NCBI RefSeq assembly: GCF_030162935.1
Contig: NZ_JASAUZ010000045.1
Coordinates: 62,001-126,000, forward strand
DNA: 64,000 bases
Direction of reading: 5' to 3'
From: Comamonas halotolerans
Lineage (GTDB): Bacteria > Pseudomonadota > Gammaproteobacteria > Burkholderiales > Burkholderiaceae_C
This document shows positions 17,186 to 26,098 of this stretch, in pieces; positions within the stretch are counted from its first letter, which is position 1, and each line of letters opens with the position of its first letter. The translations under genes and the position numbers were made by a program. The notes under the pieces are model-generated. The model was not told the origin of the DNA. It made no database searches and saw only the letters and a list, made by a program, of their open reading frames with translations.

Positions 17186-18115
17186 ATGATTGCTCTGTGG
17201 AATCGCCGCCAAACGGTGGCTGGTCTGATGTTGGCTTTGACTCTGCCTTTTGCTGCAGCCCATGCTGCAGAAACTATCAAGGTGCAAGACAACACGGGTG
17301 TAGTGCAAGTGCCGGTGAAGCCCAAAACCGTGTTGGTCTATGACTATGGTGCGCTGGACATCATTCAGACTTTGGGTGGTCACGTTTCAGGAAATCCGCA
17401 GCAGGCCCTGCCACCTGCACTCAAGCAGTTCGCTGATGAAAACAAGTACGCCAATATCGGGACGCTGTTTGAACCGGACTATGAAAAGGTCAAAGCACTC
17501 AAGCCCGACCTGATCATTGCGGGCAATCGCTCTTTGCCCAAGGTGGACGAACTCAAGAAGTTCGCGCCGGTGCTGGATGTGACCATCGACAATCAGAACC
17601 AGATGGCCCACGTCTTTCGCAACATCCGTAGCTTGGCTGCCATTTATGGCGTCCCAGACAAGGGTGAGCAGGAAATCAAGGAAATTGAAGCTGCCATTGC
17701 CGATGTGAAGGCGAAGGCTGCAGGCAAGGGTGGGGCATTGTTCCTGATGACAAATGGTGGCAAGCTCAGCGTGTATGGGCCAGGCTCGCGCTTTGACATG
17801 CTGTACTCAGTGTTTGGAGTCAGCCCAACGAAGGACAAGATTGAAGTTTCCAAACACGGTCAGGCCGTGTCGTTTGAATATCTCCTGAAGGCCAACCCAG
17901 ACTGGCTGTTTGTGCTGGACCGAGATGCTGCTGTCGGCCAGGATGGTGATGCAGCCAAGAAGCTGTTGGACAACAAGCTTGTGCATGCGACCAAGGCATG
18001 GCGCAATCAGCATGTGGTTTATTTGAATGCAGCCAATTGGTACACCATGTCGAACGCCAGTCCGACGGCACTCAAGGAGAACCTGAAGCAGTTGTCTGAT
18101 GCATTCTCCAGGTAA
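17186..18115 (+). CDS. Iron-siderophore ABC transporter, periplasmic binding protein (FatB/CeuE-like)
   Basis: This 309-residue class III (BtuF/FhuD-fold) binding protein carries a signal peptide of about 28 residues ending ...PFAAAHA. No lipobox is visible, so it is predicted soluble in the periplasm. The mature part has the family's N-terminal KPKTVLVYDYGALDIIQTLG segment, FEPDYEKVKALKPDLIIAG, and the YGPGSRFDMLYSVFG-VSP turn, resembling FatB/CeuE/YclQ proteins for catecholate or related siderophores. The ATG at 17186 has AAAGGA upstream. It heads a five-gene operon behind a Fur box. The exact siderophore cannot be read. Confidence 0.88.
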   Translation: MIALWNRRQTVAGLMLALTLPFAAAHAAETIKVQDNTGVVQVPVKPKTVLVYDYGALDIIQTLGGHVSGNPQQALPPALKQFADENKYANIGTLFEPDYEKVKALKPDLIIAGNRSLPKVDELKKFAPVLDVTIDNQNQMAHVFRNIRSLAAIYGVPDKGEQEIKEIEAAIADVKAKAAGKGGALFLMTNGGKLSVYGPGSRFDMLYSVFGVSPTKDKIEVSKHGQAVSFEYLLKANPDWLFVLDRDAAVGQDGDAAKKLLDNKLVHATKAWRNQHVVYLNAANWYTMSNASPTALKENLKQLSDAFSR

Positions 18116-19100
18116 TCACACTCCCGCCGGTCGCAATGCGCTGGCGTGGACAGGGGCCCTCGCGGCCCTTTTTGCATTGGCGCTGTGGAGTCTTTCGGTT
18201 GGCGTGAGTGATGTGTCGTGGAACACGTTGTGGAGCAATAACGAAGACGACATGGTTGCGCAGGTGCTGATGTTCTCGCGGCTGCCCCGCACGCTAGCGC
18301 TGATGCTGGCGGGCAGTGCCATGGCTGTGGCAGGTTTGCTCATGCAGATGCTGGCGCGCAACCATTTTGTCGAGCCCTCCACCATGGGCACAGTGGAATC
18401 TGCCACCTTGGGCATGCTGTTTTGCATGTTGTGGGCGCCTGGTCTGCCCGTGTTTGCCAAGATGGGCGTAGCTGCGCTGACAGCCATGGCGGGCACGGCC
18501 TTGTTCATGGCAGTGCTCAGCCGTATCCGCTTGCGATCTGCCTGGATTGTGCCGCTGGTGGGTTTGATTTTGGCGGGCGTGATTGAGGCAGGCAGTACTT
18601 TTTTGGCCTACCAGCACGACATGATTCAAGCGCTACGCGCGTTTTCCAACGGTGATTTTTCGGTGGTGGTGGAAGGCAGGTACGAGTTGTTGTGGCTGTC
18701 GCTGGGAGTCACCCTGGTGGCTCTTGTCATGGCAGATCGTTTCACGGTGGCTGGGTTGGGAGAGTCGTTTGCCACCAATCTGGGCTTGAATTACAAGCGG
18801 CTGGTGCTGCAAGGTCTGGTGGTGGTGTCGGTGGTGACAGCATGCATTGTGGTCACGGTGGGCTCCATCCCTTTTGTCGGTCTGATTGTGCCGAATGTGG
18901 TGCGCCTGATGGTGGGAGATAACGTGCGCCGTAGTGTGCTGTGGGTGGCGCTGGCGGGGGCAGCCCTGACACTGCTGTGTGACCTGTTTGGCCGCTTGAT
19001 CATTGCACCCTATGAGATTCCTGTCGGCACGGTCATGGGTGTGGTGGGCAGCGCCATGTTTTTGCTGATTTTGTTGCGCCGTCGCGCAAAGCAAGGTTGA
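18099..19100 (+). CDS. Iron-siderophore ABC transporter permease 1 (FecCD family)
   Basis: This 333-residue permease of the FecCD/BtuC family has about nine to ten helices. Landmarks are FSRLPRTLALMLAGSAMAVAG (the typical R-xPR-L opening) and GSIPFVGLIVPNVVRLMVG-D, the coupling-helix region that docks on the ATPase. The start overlaps the binding-protein gene by 17 bases. Together with the next gene it forms the heterodimeric membrane channel, equivalent to FatD or YclN. Confidence 0.9.
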   Translation: MHSPGNHTPAGRNALAWTGALAALFALALWSLSVGVSDVSWNTLWSNNEDDMVAQVLMFSRLPRTLALMLAGSAMAVAGLLMQMLARNHFVEPSTMGTVESATLGMLFCMLWAPGLPVFAKMGVAALTAMAGTALFMAVLSRIRLRSAWIVPLVGLILAGVIEAGSTFLAYQHDMIQALRAFSNGDFSVVVEGRYELLWLSLGVTLVALVMADRFTVAGLGESFATNLGLNYKRLVLQGLVVVSVVTACIVVTVGSIPFVGLIVPNVVRLMVGDNVRRSVLWVALAGAALTLLCDLFGRLIIAPYEIPVGTVMGVVGSAMFLLILLRRRAKQG

Positions 19101-19104
19101 TGCG

Positions 19105-20091
19105 ATGGGGCAAGATTTGTATATGCCAGCAGAGTCAGGGTGGTGGAGCAGGCGCAGTACCCGCTTGAATGTGCTGGTGGTGTTGACGGTGCTGGCCATC
19201 ATTGCCTTCATGACTGTGGGTGTTGAAGCCGACTGGGCTTTTGTGCTTGAACATCGTGGCACCAAGGTTTTGACCATGCTGGTGGTGGCTTGTGCATTGG
19301 GCATGTCCACCGTGGTATTTCAGACTGTCACGCACAACACCATTCTCACGCCAGCGGTGATGGGACTGGATGCGTTGTATCTGTTCCTGCAGGCCGTGCT
19401 GGTGCTGGTGCTTGGCTCTGTGGGCGTGGTGAGCCTGGGTGTGCTGCCCAAGTTCGCTGTGGAAATTTTGCTCATGGTTGCGCTGAGTGTGGCATTGATG
19501 CGCTGGTTGTTCACCGGGCATGCCAGCAGCCTGCACCTCATGCTGCTGGTGGGCATGGTGATGGGCATTCTGTTTCGCAGCATGACCAGCTTTGCCATGC
19601 GCATGATTGATCCCAATGAGTTCGCCACCTTGCAAGACCGCATGTTTGCGAACTTCAACACCATCCATACACAGCTTTTGGCACCTTCGCTGGTGCTGCT
19701 GGCCGTGGGCGCCGTGTATTTCTGGCACCAACGCCACGTGCTTGATGTCTTGGCCCTGGGGCGCGATGCGGCAGTGAACCTGGGTGTGGATTACCAGCGC
19801 CAAGTGCTGCATCTGCTGGTGGTGATGTGTGCCATGGTGGCGGTTTCCACGGCACTGGTGGGGCCGGTCACATTTTTTGGGCTGCTGGTGGCAAACATGG
19901 CTTACCAGTGGATGGGTACGCGTCGTCATGCATGGGTGCTACCCGCTGCAGTGCTCTGGGGCTGTGTTTTGTTGCTGGCAGGACAGGTGGTACTGGAGCG
20001 CGTGCTGGGCTTCAACTCGGCGCTGTCGGTGGTGGTGGAGTTTGTGGGCGGATTGGTCTTTATCTACCTGCTCATGCGCAAAGGCAAGTAA
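19105..20091 (+). CDS. Iron-siderophore ABC transporter permease 2 (FecCD family)
   Basis: This second FecCD-type permease (328 residues, about nine helices) is equivalent to FatC or YclO. It has the ALGMSTVVFQTVTHN-TILTPAVMGLD segment after the second helix and the GPVTFFGLLVANMAYQ coupling region. It begins four bases after permease 1 and its stop overlaps the ATPase start by one base, so all three are tightly coupled. Confidence 0.9.
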   Translation: MGQDLYMPAESGWWSRRSTRLNVLVVLTVLAIIAFMTVGVEADWAFVLEHRGTKVLTMLVVACALGMSTVVFQTVTHNTILTPAVMGLDALYLFLQAVLVLVLGSVGVVSLGVLPKFAVEILLMVALSVALMRWLFTGHASSLHLMLLVGMVMGILFRSMTSFAMRMIDPNEFATLQDRMFANFNTIHTQLLAPSLVLLAVGAVYFWHQRHVLDVLALGRDAAVNLGVDYQRQVLHLLVVMCAMVAVSTALVGPVTFFGLLVANMAYQWMGTRRHAWVLPAAVLWGCVLLLAGQVVLERVLGFNSALSVVVEFVGGLVFIYLLMRKGK

Positions 20092-20849
20092 TGATCGAGA
20101 CTGAAAACGTAGTCAAAACCCATGGCAGCACCACGGTGCTGCATGGCGTCAGCGTAACAATTCCGGAAAAGCAGTTCACGGCCATCATTGGCCCCAATGG
20201 CGCAGGTAAAAGCACTTTGCTGTCGATGGTGAGCCGCTTGGCGCCCATCACGTCCGGAACCGCATATGTGGCGGGCCTGGATGTGAGCAAAACAGCCAGT
20301 GATGCGCTGGCCAAGGTCATGGCCATTTTGCGGCAGGATAACCAGTCGGCGCTGCGCCTGACGGTACGAGATCTGGTTGGCTTTGGCCGTTTTCCCCACA
20401 GCAAGGGTCGCATGACTCCTGAGGATGTGCAGCATGTGAATCAGGCACTGGATTTTTTGCAGTTGCAAGAACTCGCTGACCGTTATCTGGATGAGTTGTC
20501 CGGCGGACAGCGTCAGCGCGCTTACATCGCGATGGTGTTGTGCCAGGACACTCCTTATATCCTGCTGGACGAGCCACTCAACAATCTCGACATGGCGCAT
20601 GCGGTGAGCATGATGAAGCTGCTGCGCCGTATGGTGGATGAGCGCGGCAAGACCGTGGTGGTGGTGCTTCATGACATCAACTTTGCCAGCTGCTATGCCG
20701 ACCACATCATCGCGATGAAGAGCGGTCATGTGGCCAATCAAGGACCGCCATTGGAAGTCGTGCGTGATGAGGTGCTCTCTGTGCTGTATGGCATTGAGGT
20801 CAGCGTGCATGAGATCAAAGGGCAGCGCCTGTGCCATTACTTTGCCTAG
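20091..20849 (+). CDS. Iron-siderophore ABC transporter ATP-binding protein
   Basis: This 252-residue ABC ATPase powers siderophore import. Walker A is GPNGAGKST at 34-42, the Q-loop is RQDNQ at 81-85, the signature is LSGGQRQR at 136-143, Walker B is YILLDEP with D160/E161, and the switch His lies in VVLHDINFA. It belongs to the FepC/YclP branch. Its stop is about 100 bases before the esterase gene, which is probably the last gene of the operon. Confidence 0.92.
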   Translation: MIETENVVKTHGSTTVLHGVSVTIPEKQFTAIIGPNGAGKSTLLSMVSRLAPITSGTAYVAGLDVSKTASDALAKVMAILRQDNQSALRLTVRDLVGFGRFPHSKGRMTPEDVQHVNQALDFLQLQELADRYLDELSGGQRQRAYIAMVLCQDTPYILLDEPLNNLDMAHAVSMMKLLRRMVDERGKTVVVVLHDINFASCYADHIIAMKSGHVANQGPPLEVVRDEVLSVLYGIEVSVHEIKGQRLCHYFA

Positions 20850-20950
20850 CGGCTAGTCAAGGCACGCAACCGTAGGCCTCGCACAGGGGACCTTACATGG
20901 AGTGCGCTTCCAGATATCTTGGTTTTTTTGATGCAAAAGTTCTGAACGCC

Positions 20951-22660
20951 ATGCCGATAATTTTTCAACGCTGGCGTAAACACGCCCCTGCCGCTGTAGC
21001 GGCTGTTATGGCTGCAACAGTGGTGAACGTGGTAGCTGCGTGGTCTCCGGAGGCTCAGGCTTACATGGTTGGAAACAGCCCTGGTGACGGAGCACCGCTG
21101 GTGTTGCAAAAAACTTTGCAGGGTGATGCCCCCCGCTCCGGGCAGGTGGTGCAGCTGCAAGTGCCAGAAGGTCATGTGGTGCAGCTGCGTTTTCGGGGCG
21201 CGGGGCTGAACCTGGATCTGCAGGATGCAAATGGCCAGCATCTGCGCCGCCTCGCAGAAGATGGACGTGGCGTGCAAACCGCTATGTGGCTCAGCCGTGG
21301 TGCACAGCAGGAGCAGCTGTGGCTGTCTCATGCCGATCAAACGGAACCCATGCACACCTTTGAATTGGAGGTGCTTAAAACGTGGGCTTCTGAAGGTATG
21401 GAGCAGCCAAAGTCTGAAGAAACACCGATGGGTCCGCATTTGCAAGCTTTGCAACAGGCGCTTGCCCGTGGAATGGGGACAGACGCCTTCTGGGCCGATG
21501 TGCAGCAGCAAGGTACACCCCTGGTAGAGCCTTGGGAGAACGGTCAGCAGCTGGTCACTTTTTTGTGGCGTGATCAGGGGAATACCAATGTGCGGCTGTT
21601 TGGCAGCCCCAGCGGTGACCACAACCCGTTGCGCAAACTGGCGGGTAGCGATGTCTGGTGGACCAGCGTAGTCATGGATCCACGTGCCCGCCTCAGTTAT
21701 GCGCTGGCCCCAGATGTTCCCCAAATTGACAATGCAGCGCAGCAGCGACGCATGATATTGAGCACTTTGCAGCGTGATCCATTCAACCCGCATACTTTCC
21801 CGCAGCGGCTGCAATGGAGCGCCAAGGACATCTACCAAGGGCGCTCCGTGCTTGTGTTGGAGCAAGCTCCTGCCCAGCCTTGGGTGTCTCAGGCAGGCGT
21901 TCGCCAAGGTCAGCTGACACGCCACGTGGTGCACAGTCAGGTTCTTGCGAACCTGCGGGATGTGTGGACGTATGTGCCTGCAGACGTTGCGCCTCAGGCC
22001 TTGTTGGTGCTGTTTGATGCGCACGCATTTGCGGGTGACGTACCTGCTACGCGCATTCTGGACAATTTGATTGTCAATGGCATGTTGCCCGCTACGGCGG
22101 CTGTCATCGTGGGTAACGCCAGTCCTGAAGCGCGCGGGGAGGAATTGCCGCCGAACCCCAAGTTCGCTCGTTTCATGGCTGAGGAGCTGATGCCCTGGGT
22201 GCGGCAGCAAGGTCTGGGGCAATTGGCACGCCATACCGTGGTGGCGGGCAGCAGTTATGGTGGCTTGGTCTCCAGCTACCTGGGGCTGATGCATCCGGAG
22301 CTGTTTGGCAATGTGCTGAGCATGTCAGGCTCTTACTGGTGGGCACCAGACGGTGAACAGCCTGGCTGGATGCAGCGAGCATGGAAGAATTTACCAACGC
22401 CTATGCCGCAGGTGAATTTTTACCTAGATGCCGGGTTGTTTGAAGGCGGCCGCGGAGGGCGGGCGGGCATCCTGGAAACTTCGCGCGAACTCGGTGATGT
22501 GCTGCGTGCACGCCAGATGTCTGTGGTCCAGCGCGAGTGGGTCAGTGGGCATGACTATGTGCAATGGCAAGGCTCGCTGGGCTGTGGCTTAGTGGCGTTG
22601 CTTGCACCGCAGAATCTGATTGATGCGCGCATGCAAAGCTGTCAGGGAGTGTCTCAATAA
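20951..22660 (+). CDS. Exported Fes/IroE-like siderophore esterase
   Basis: This 569-residue alpha/beta hydrolase is related to enterochelin esterase. It has a signal peptide-like N-terminus (about 37 residues, ending ...PEAQA), a beta-rich middle region with TFLWRD then NVRLFGSPSGDHNPL as in the Fes N-terminal domain, and a C-terminal esterase domain. The nucleophile is Ser435 in GSSYGG; the catalytic His lies in VSGHDYVQW. It probably hydrolyses an imported ferric-siderophore ester to release iron, but in the periplasm rather than the cytoplasm. The start at 20951 gives a proper signal peptide; an ATG at 20897 is also in frame. It follows the transporter genes on the same strand. Confidence 0.82.
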   Translation: MPIIFQRWRKHAPAAVAAVMAATVVNVVAAWSPEAQAYMVGNSPGDGAPLVLQKTLQGDAPRSGQVVQLQVPEGHVVQLRFRGAGLNLDLQDANGQHLRRLAEDGRGVQTAMWLSRGAQQEQLWLSHADQTEPMHTFELEVLKTWASEGMEQPKSEETPMGPHLQALQQALARGMGTDAFWADVQQQGTPLVEPWENGQQLVTFLWRDQGNTNVRLFGSPSGDHNPLRKLAGSDVWWTSVVMDPRARLSYALAPDVPQIDNAAQQRRMILSTLQRDPFNPHTFPQRLQWSAKDIYQGRSVLVLEQAPAQPWVSQAGVRQGQLTRHVVHSQVLANLRDVWTYVPADVAPQALLVLFDAHAFAGDVPATRILDNLIVNGMLPATAAVIVGNASPEARGEELPPNPKFARFMAEELMPWVRQQGLGQLARHTVVAGSSYGGLVSSYLGLMHPELFGNVLSMSGSYWWAPDGEQPGWMQRAWKNLPTPMPQVNFYLDAGLFEGGRGGRAGILETSRELGDVLRARQMSVVQREWVSGHDYVQWQGSLGCGLVALLAPQNLIDARMQSCQGVSQ

Positions 22661-22765
22661 TCATGGCTTGCAAAAAGGCGGGAAGATGATTCACTCAAAG
22701 GGTGGATACATGCTGTAACCCCACGCTATTTGGGGAGCTCGAGACGCAGCCGATAGACTGTTGGC

Positions 22766-24667
22766 ATGCATGTTTTTTCCGACCCGTCGTCGCCTTCCGC
22801 TCCCTTCTCATCCCCTGCTTCTGAGCGCCTACGCTCGCCACAACCACCTGCTTCACAGCGGGGCTTGATGGTGATGGGGGCGCTCCAAGGTCTGGCCTTG
22901 TTTGCAGTGATGGAGTGGGGTGATGGACTGTTTGGTGCCGTCGATCGCAGCTGGCTGGCCCTGCTGATGTTGCTGGTGGTGCAGGTGCCGCTGTTCATGG
23001 GCATGGCGGTTAGCCGATGGCACCAACCCGCATTATGGGCAGGCGGCGCTGTGATGGCATTGGTGGTGTTGCTCATGGCGGGCTGGACACTGTGGCGCAA
23101 CACGCACAGTGACGTGGGCTACGAGGGCGCTTTGCTACGTTTGGGGGTGGCCATGGCGCTGTGGTGGTTCGTGGCTCTGGCATGGTTCCAGGCCTATCTG
23201 GAGCAAGGCAGCTGGCGTATTCCTTACCAGCGCTTGTTTGTTTACGCATGGAATAACGCACTGGTCATGGCTTTGGCGGCTGTGTGCGTGCAGCTGATTT
23301 GGCTGGTGCTCTGGCTATGGGCCGGCTTGTTCGCGCTGCTCGGTGTACAAGCGTTCATGCAGCTCTTCAGTGAATCATGGTTCGCCTTTCCAATGACTGG
23401 GCTGATGGTGGGGCTGGGTGTATGGGTTGCGCGTACGCAAGAACGCCCGATCCAGATGGCCCGCCTTGTATTACAGGCTCTGGGGCGCCTGGTGCTTCCG
23501 CTGATGGCTTGGGTGCTGGTGCTGTTTGCTCTGGCACTGATGCTGACTGGGCTGGAGACGCTTTGGGCTACGCGTTTTGCAGCAGTCTTGTTGATGGGGG
23601 TGCTGATCTTTCACATCTGGCTGGTGAATGCCGTATATCAGGACGGCAGTGCAGCGCAGGGGCCTTACCCTCAATGGGTGCAGCATCTGGTGCAAGCCAG
23701 TTTGTTGACCATGATGGTGCTGGCCACGCTGGCTTGTGTGGCAGTGGGGCTGCGTGTCCAGCAGTATGGGTGGACGGCAGAGCGCTTGTGGGCCGCTGTG
23801 GGCAGTGGTTTGCTGTGGCTGTATGCCACGGGCTATGCCTGGGCTGCTGTGCAAAGCTGGAGACGGGTGCAGGAGAGGCCATGGCTGGCAGCCATCAGCC
23901 CGGTCAATCGCGGGCTTTCGCTGGCAGTGCTGGCTGTGTTGCTGGCGCTGCAAACGCCTGTGCTGGATCCGGATCGACTGGGCGCGCGCAGCCAGTTGGC
24001 GCAGTTGCAATCCGGTGCGCAAAGCATCACCCACGAACGCCTCAAAGACCTCAAGTTCAACCATGGCCCTTATGGGGAGGCAGCTCTGGAAGAACTGGCA
24101 AACTCCCCCTTGGCGCAGACCGAGGAGGTGATGCTCTGGGTGCGCCAAATTAGTGACAGCGCATCGCGCGATGATGTGCCATCTGTTCACGAGGATAGCG
24201 AATGGGTGGATGTACCGACTGCGCAGGCGCGTATTCGCACGGTGACTGGACCTGAGCCGGATGCGGACTGGTGGCCATGGTTGCTGGATCAAGCGCACAG
24301 CCGGCATTGGGCGAGTGAGTGCCTGTTCGATAGTGCGGAATGCGTGCTGCTTTCACAGGACTGGGACAACGATGGGCAGATAGACCACTTGTTGTGCTCT
24401 CTGGATGATCCTGTTACGCCCGCTTGCCGATTGACTGCGCGGGCGCCCATGACCGGACAGTCCGATCGCGGTGCATGGGCAGATGAAGGCGCGGTGGATT
24501 GGGCTTTCCCAGAGTCGGTTGATGAGGTCAGCCGCTTGATCGATGCCGTGCGCAATGGACAGCTACAGCCCCGGCCACTGCGCTGGCCCTCGTGGGAGGC
24601 AGATGTGGGGGATGCCCAGCAAGGCCTGTCCAAACCCTGGCGAGGACAACTGCAGAGACATCGCTGA
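22766..24667 (+). CDS. DUF4153 domain membrane protein
   Basis: This 633-residue protein starts with about 32 Ser/Pro-rich residues, followed by about ten to eleven membrane helices up to residue ~400 and a C-terminal soluble domain of about 230 residues. The membrane part resembles DUF4153 proteins, including the YQRLFVYAWNNALVMALAAV segment. The soluble part is acidic and contains a DWDNDGQIDHLL segment resembling a calcium-binding loop (near residue 530). The function is unknown. It is flanked by unrelated genes, with 105 bases before it. Confidence 0.7.
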   Translation: MHVFSDPSSPSAPFSSPASERLRSPQPPASQRGLMVMGALQGLALFAVMEWGDGLFGAVDRSWLALLMLLVVQVPLFMGMAVSRWHQPALWAGGAVMALVVLLMAGWTLWRNTHSDVGYEGALLRLGVAMALWWFVALAWFQAYLEQGSWRIPYQRLFVYAWNNALVMALAAVCVQLIWLVLWLWAGLFALLGVQAFMQLFSESWFAFPMTGLMVGLGVWVARTQERPIQMARLVLQALGRLVLPLMAWVLVLFALALMLTGLETLWATRFAAVLLMGVLIFHIWLVNAVYQDGSAAQGPYPQWVQHLVQASLLTMMVLATLACVAVGLRVQQYGWTAERLWAAVGSGLLWLYATGYAWAAVQSWRRVQERPWLAAISPVNRGLSLAVLAVLLALQTPVLDPDRLGARSQLAQLQSGAQSITHERLKDLKFNHGPYGEAALEELANSPLAQTEEVMLWVRQISDSASRDDVPSVHEDSEWVDVPTAQARIRTVTGPEPDADWWPWLLDQAHSRHWASECLFDSAECVLLSQDWDNDGQIDHLLCSLDDPVTPACRLTARAPMTGQSDRGAWADEGAVDWAFPESVDEVSRLIDAVRNGQLQPRPLRWPSWEADVGDAQQGLSKPWRGQLQRHR

Positions 24668-24701
24668 GCCACCGCCCCTTGAGAGTGCGTACTGGCCGCA
24701 C

Positions 24702-24735
24702 AAGGTTTTCAATGCTGAAATTCGACGAAAACCTT
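24702..24735. other. Hairpin between the DUF4153 gene and queA
   Basis: AAGGTTTTC and GAAAACCTT form a 9-bp perfect stem (10 with flanking C-G) and a 16-base loop between convergent genes. It could act as a weak terminator although no clean T tract follows. The same arms occur in the hairpin at 57261-57301. Confidence 0.35.
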
Positions 24736-24775
24736 GAAAGCCAGACGGTGCATGCTTTTTTTGGGAGCGGATGAT

Positions 24776-25864
24776 TTAGCGCTTGCGCTCCAGAATCATC
24801 GAGTCGCCATAGCTGAAGAAACGGTAGGCATTGGCAATCGCATGCTCATAGGTGTGCATGATGTGCTTATAGCCAGCAAAGGCGCTCACCAGCATCATCA
24901 GCGTGCTTTTTGGAAGGTGGAAGTTGGTGATCAGACAGTCCACCACACGGAATTCAAAGCCCGGCGTGATGAAGATATTGGTGTCGCCAGAAATCTGCCC
25001 CGTGCGTGCCCAGGACTCCAGCGTGCGCACGCTGGTTGTTCCCACAGCGATGATGCGGCCACGACGCTGTCGGCAGCGCTCCAGCGCAGCCAGGGTCTTA
25101 AGAGGGATGTTGTACCACTCGGTATGCATCTGATGTTCGGACAGGTTTTCAGTCTTCACAGGCTGGAAGGTTCCCGCGCCCACATGCAGCGTGACAGCGG
25201 CTGTTTCCACGCCTTTGTCTTTGAGTGCTGCCAGCACTTTATCGTCAAAATGCAGCGCAGCCGTGGGCGCAGCCACTGCCCCAGGGTGGCTGGCAAACAC
25301 GGTCTGATAGCGCTCGGTGTCTTCAGCCTCGTCCGGGTCTTCGTCACTGTTTTGGTTGCGGGCAATGTAGGGCGGCAGAGGCAGATGGCCAAACTGATCC
25401 ATCAGCTCCCAAGGTGTTTCACCATTTTCTCCTTGCAATGAAAAGCGAAACAGGGGGCCACTTTCATCGGGCCAGCGACCCAGCAAGGTGCCGTCAAAAC
25501 CGCCTTTGCCCAGGCCACCGTGCAGATGTACTTTGGCCCCAGGCAAGGGCTTTTTGCTGACTTTCATGTGAGCAACGACTTCATTGCCTTGCAGTACGCG
25601 CTCAATCAGCAACTCCAGCTTGCCGCCAGAGGCTTTTTCTCCAAATACGCGGGCTTTGACGACCTTGGTGTCGTTGAACACCAGCAGGTCGCCTTCGTGC
25701 AGCAAATCAGGCAGTTCCTTGAAGATGCGGTTGACCAGTTCAGGCGTCCGAGCGTCGAGCAGGCGTGATGCGCTGCGCTCGGCTGCAGGGTGTTGGGCAA
25801 TCAGGTGCTCGGGGAGCACAAAGTCAAAATCACTAAGGGTATGAGCGCGTGGGCTGAGAGACAT
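24776..25864 (-). CDS. queA: tRNA preQ1(34) S-adenosylmethionine ribosyltransferase-isomerase
   Basis: QueA transfers and isomerises the ribose of AdoMet onto preQ1 in tRNA to make epoxyqueuosine. The 362-residue protein shows FDFVLPEHLIAQHP near the start, RIFKELPDLLHEGDLLVFND, the GKLELLIER region, PLPPYI, ERYQTVFA, GAVAAPTAALHF, LHVGAGTFQPV, and the ending SYGDSMILE. The ATG at 25864 gives the family N-terminus; the frame is open to 26086 without similarity. It is divergent from the hemerythrin-GGDEF gene. tgt is not within the window. Confidence 0.95.
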   Translation of the reverse strand: MSLSPRAHTLSDFDFVLPEHLIAQHPAAERSASRLLDARTPELVNRIFKELPDLLHEGDLLVFNDTKVVKARVFGEKASGGKLELLIERVLQGNEVVAHMKVSKKPLPGAKVHLHGGLGKGGFDGTLLGRWPDESGPLFRFSLQGENGETPWELMDQFGHLPLPPYIARNQNSDEDPDEAEDTERYQTVFASHPGAVAAPTAALHFDDKVLAALKDKGVETAAVTLHVGAGTFQPVKTENLSEHQMHTEWYNIPLKTLAALERCRQRRGRIIAVGTTSVRTLESWARTGQISGDTNIFITPGFEFRVVDCLITNFHLPKSTLMMLVSAFAGYKHIMHTYEHAIANAYRFFSYGDSMILERKR

Positions 25865-26098
25865 GCGAATTCTTGAGGGCTGAACAAGGCCCGTTCCAAG
25901 CAAAAACCAAAGACCGGAATTCTCGCAAATATGGGGCTTGTCGCGCAGCCAGTTGCATCCATATCCCTGATGGAATTGGGTAACTAGCGGGTCCTGCTCA
26001 GGCATCTTTTGATGCGCATCACGAATGGTGAGAATAGAATTATTACACTTGATTACAAATTCTCTGGCGTAGCAATTTCTGGGCACGAACTATCAATC

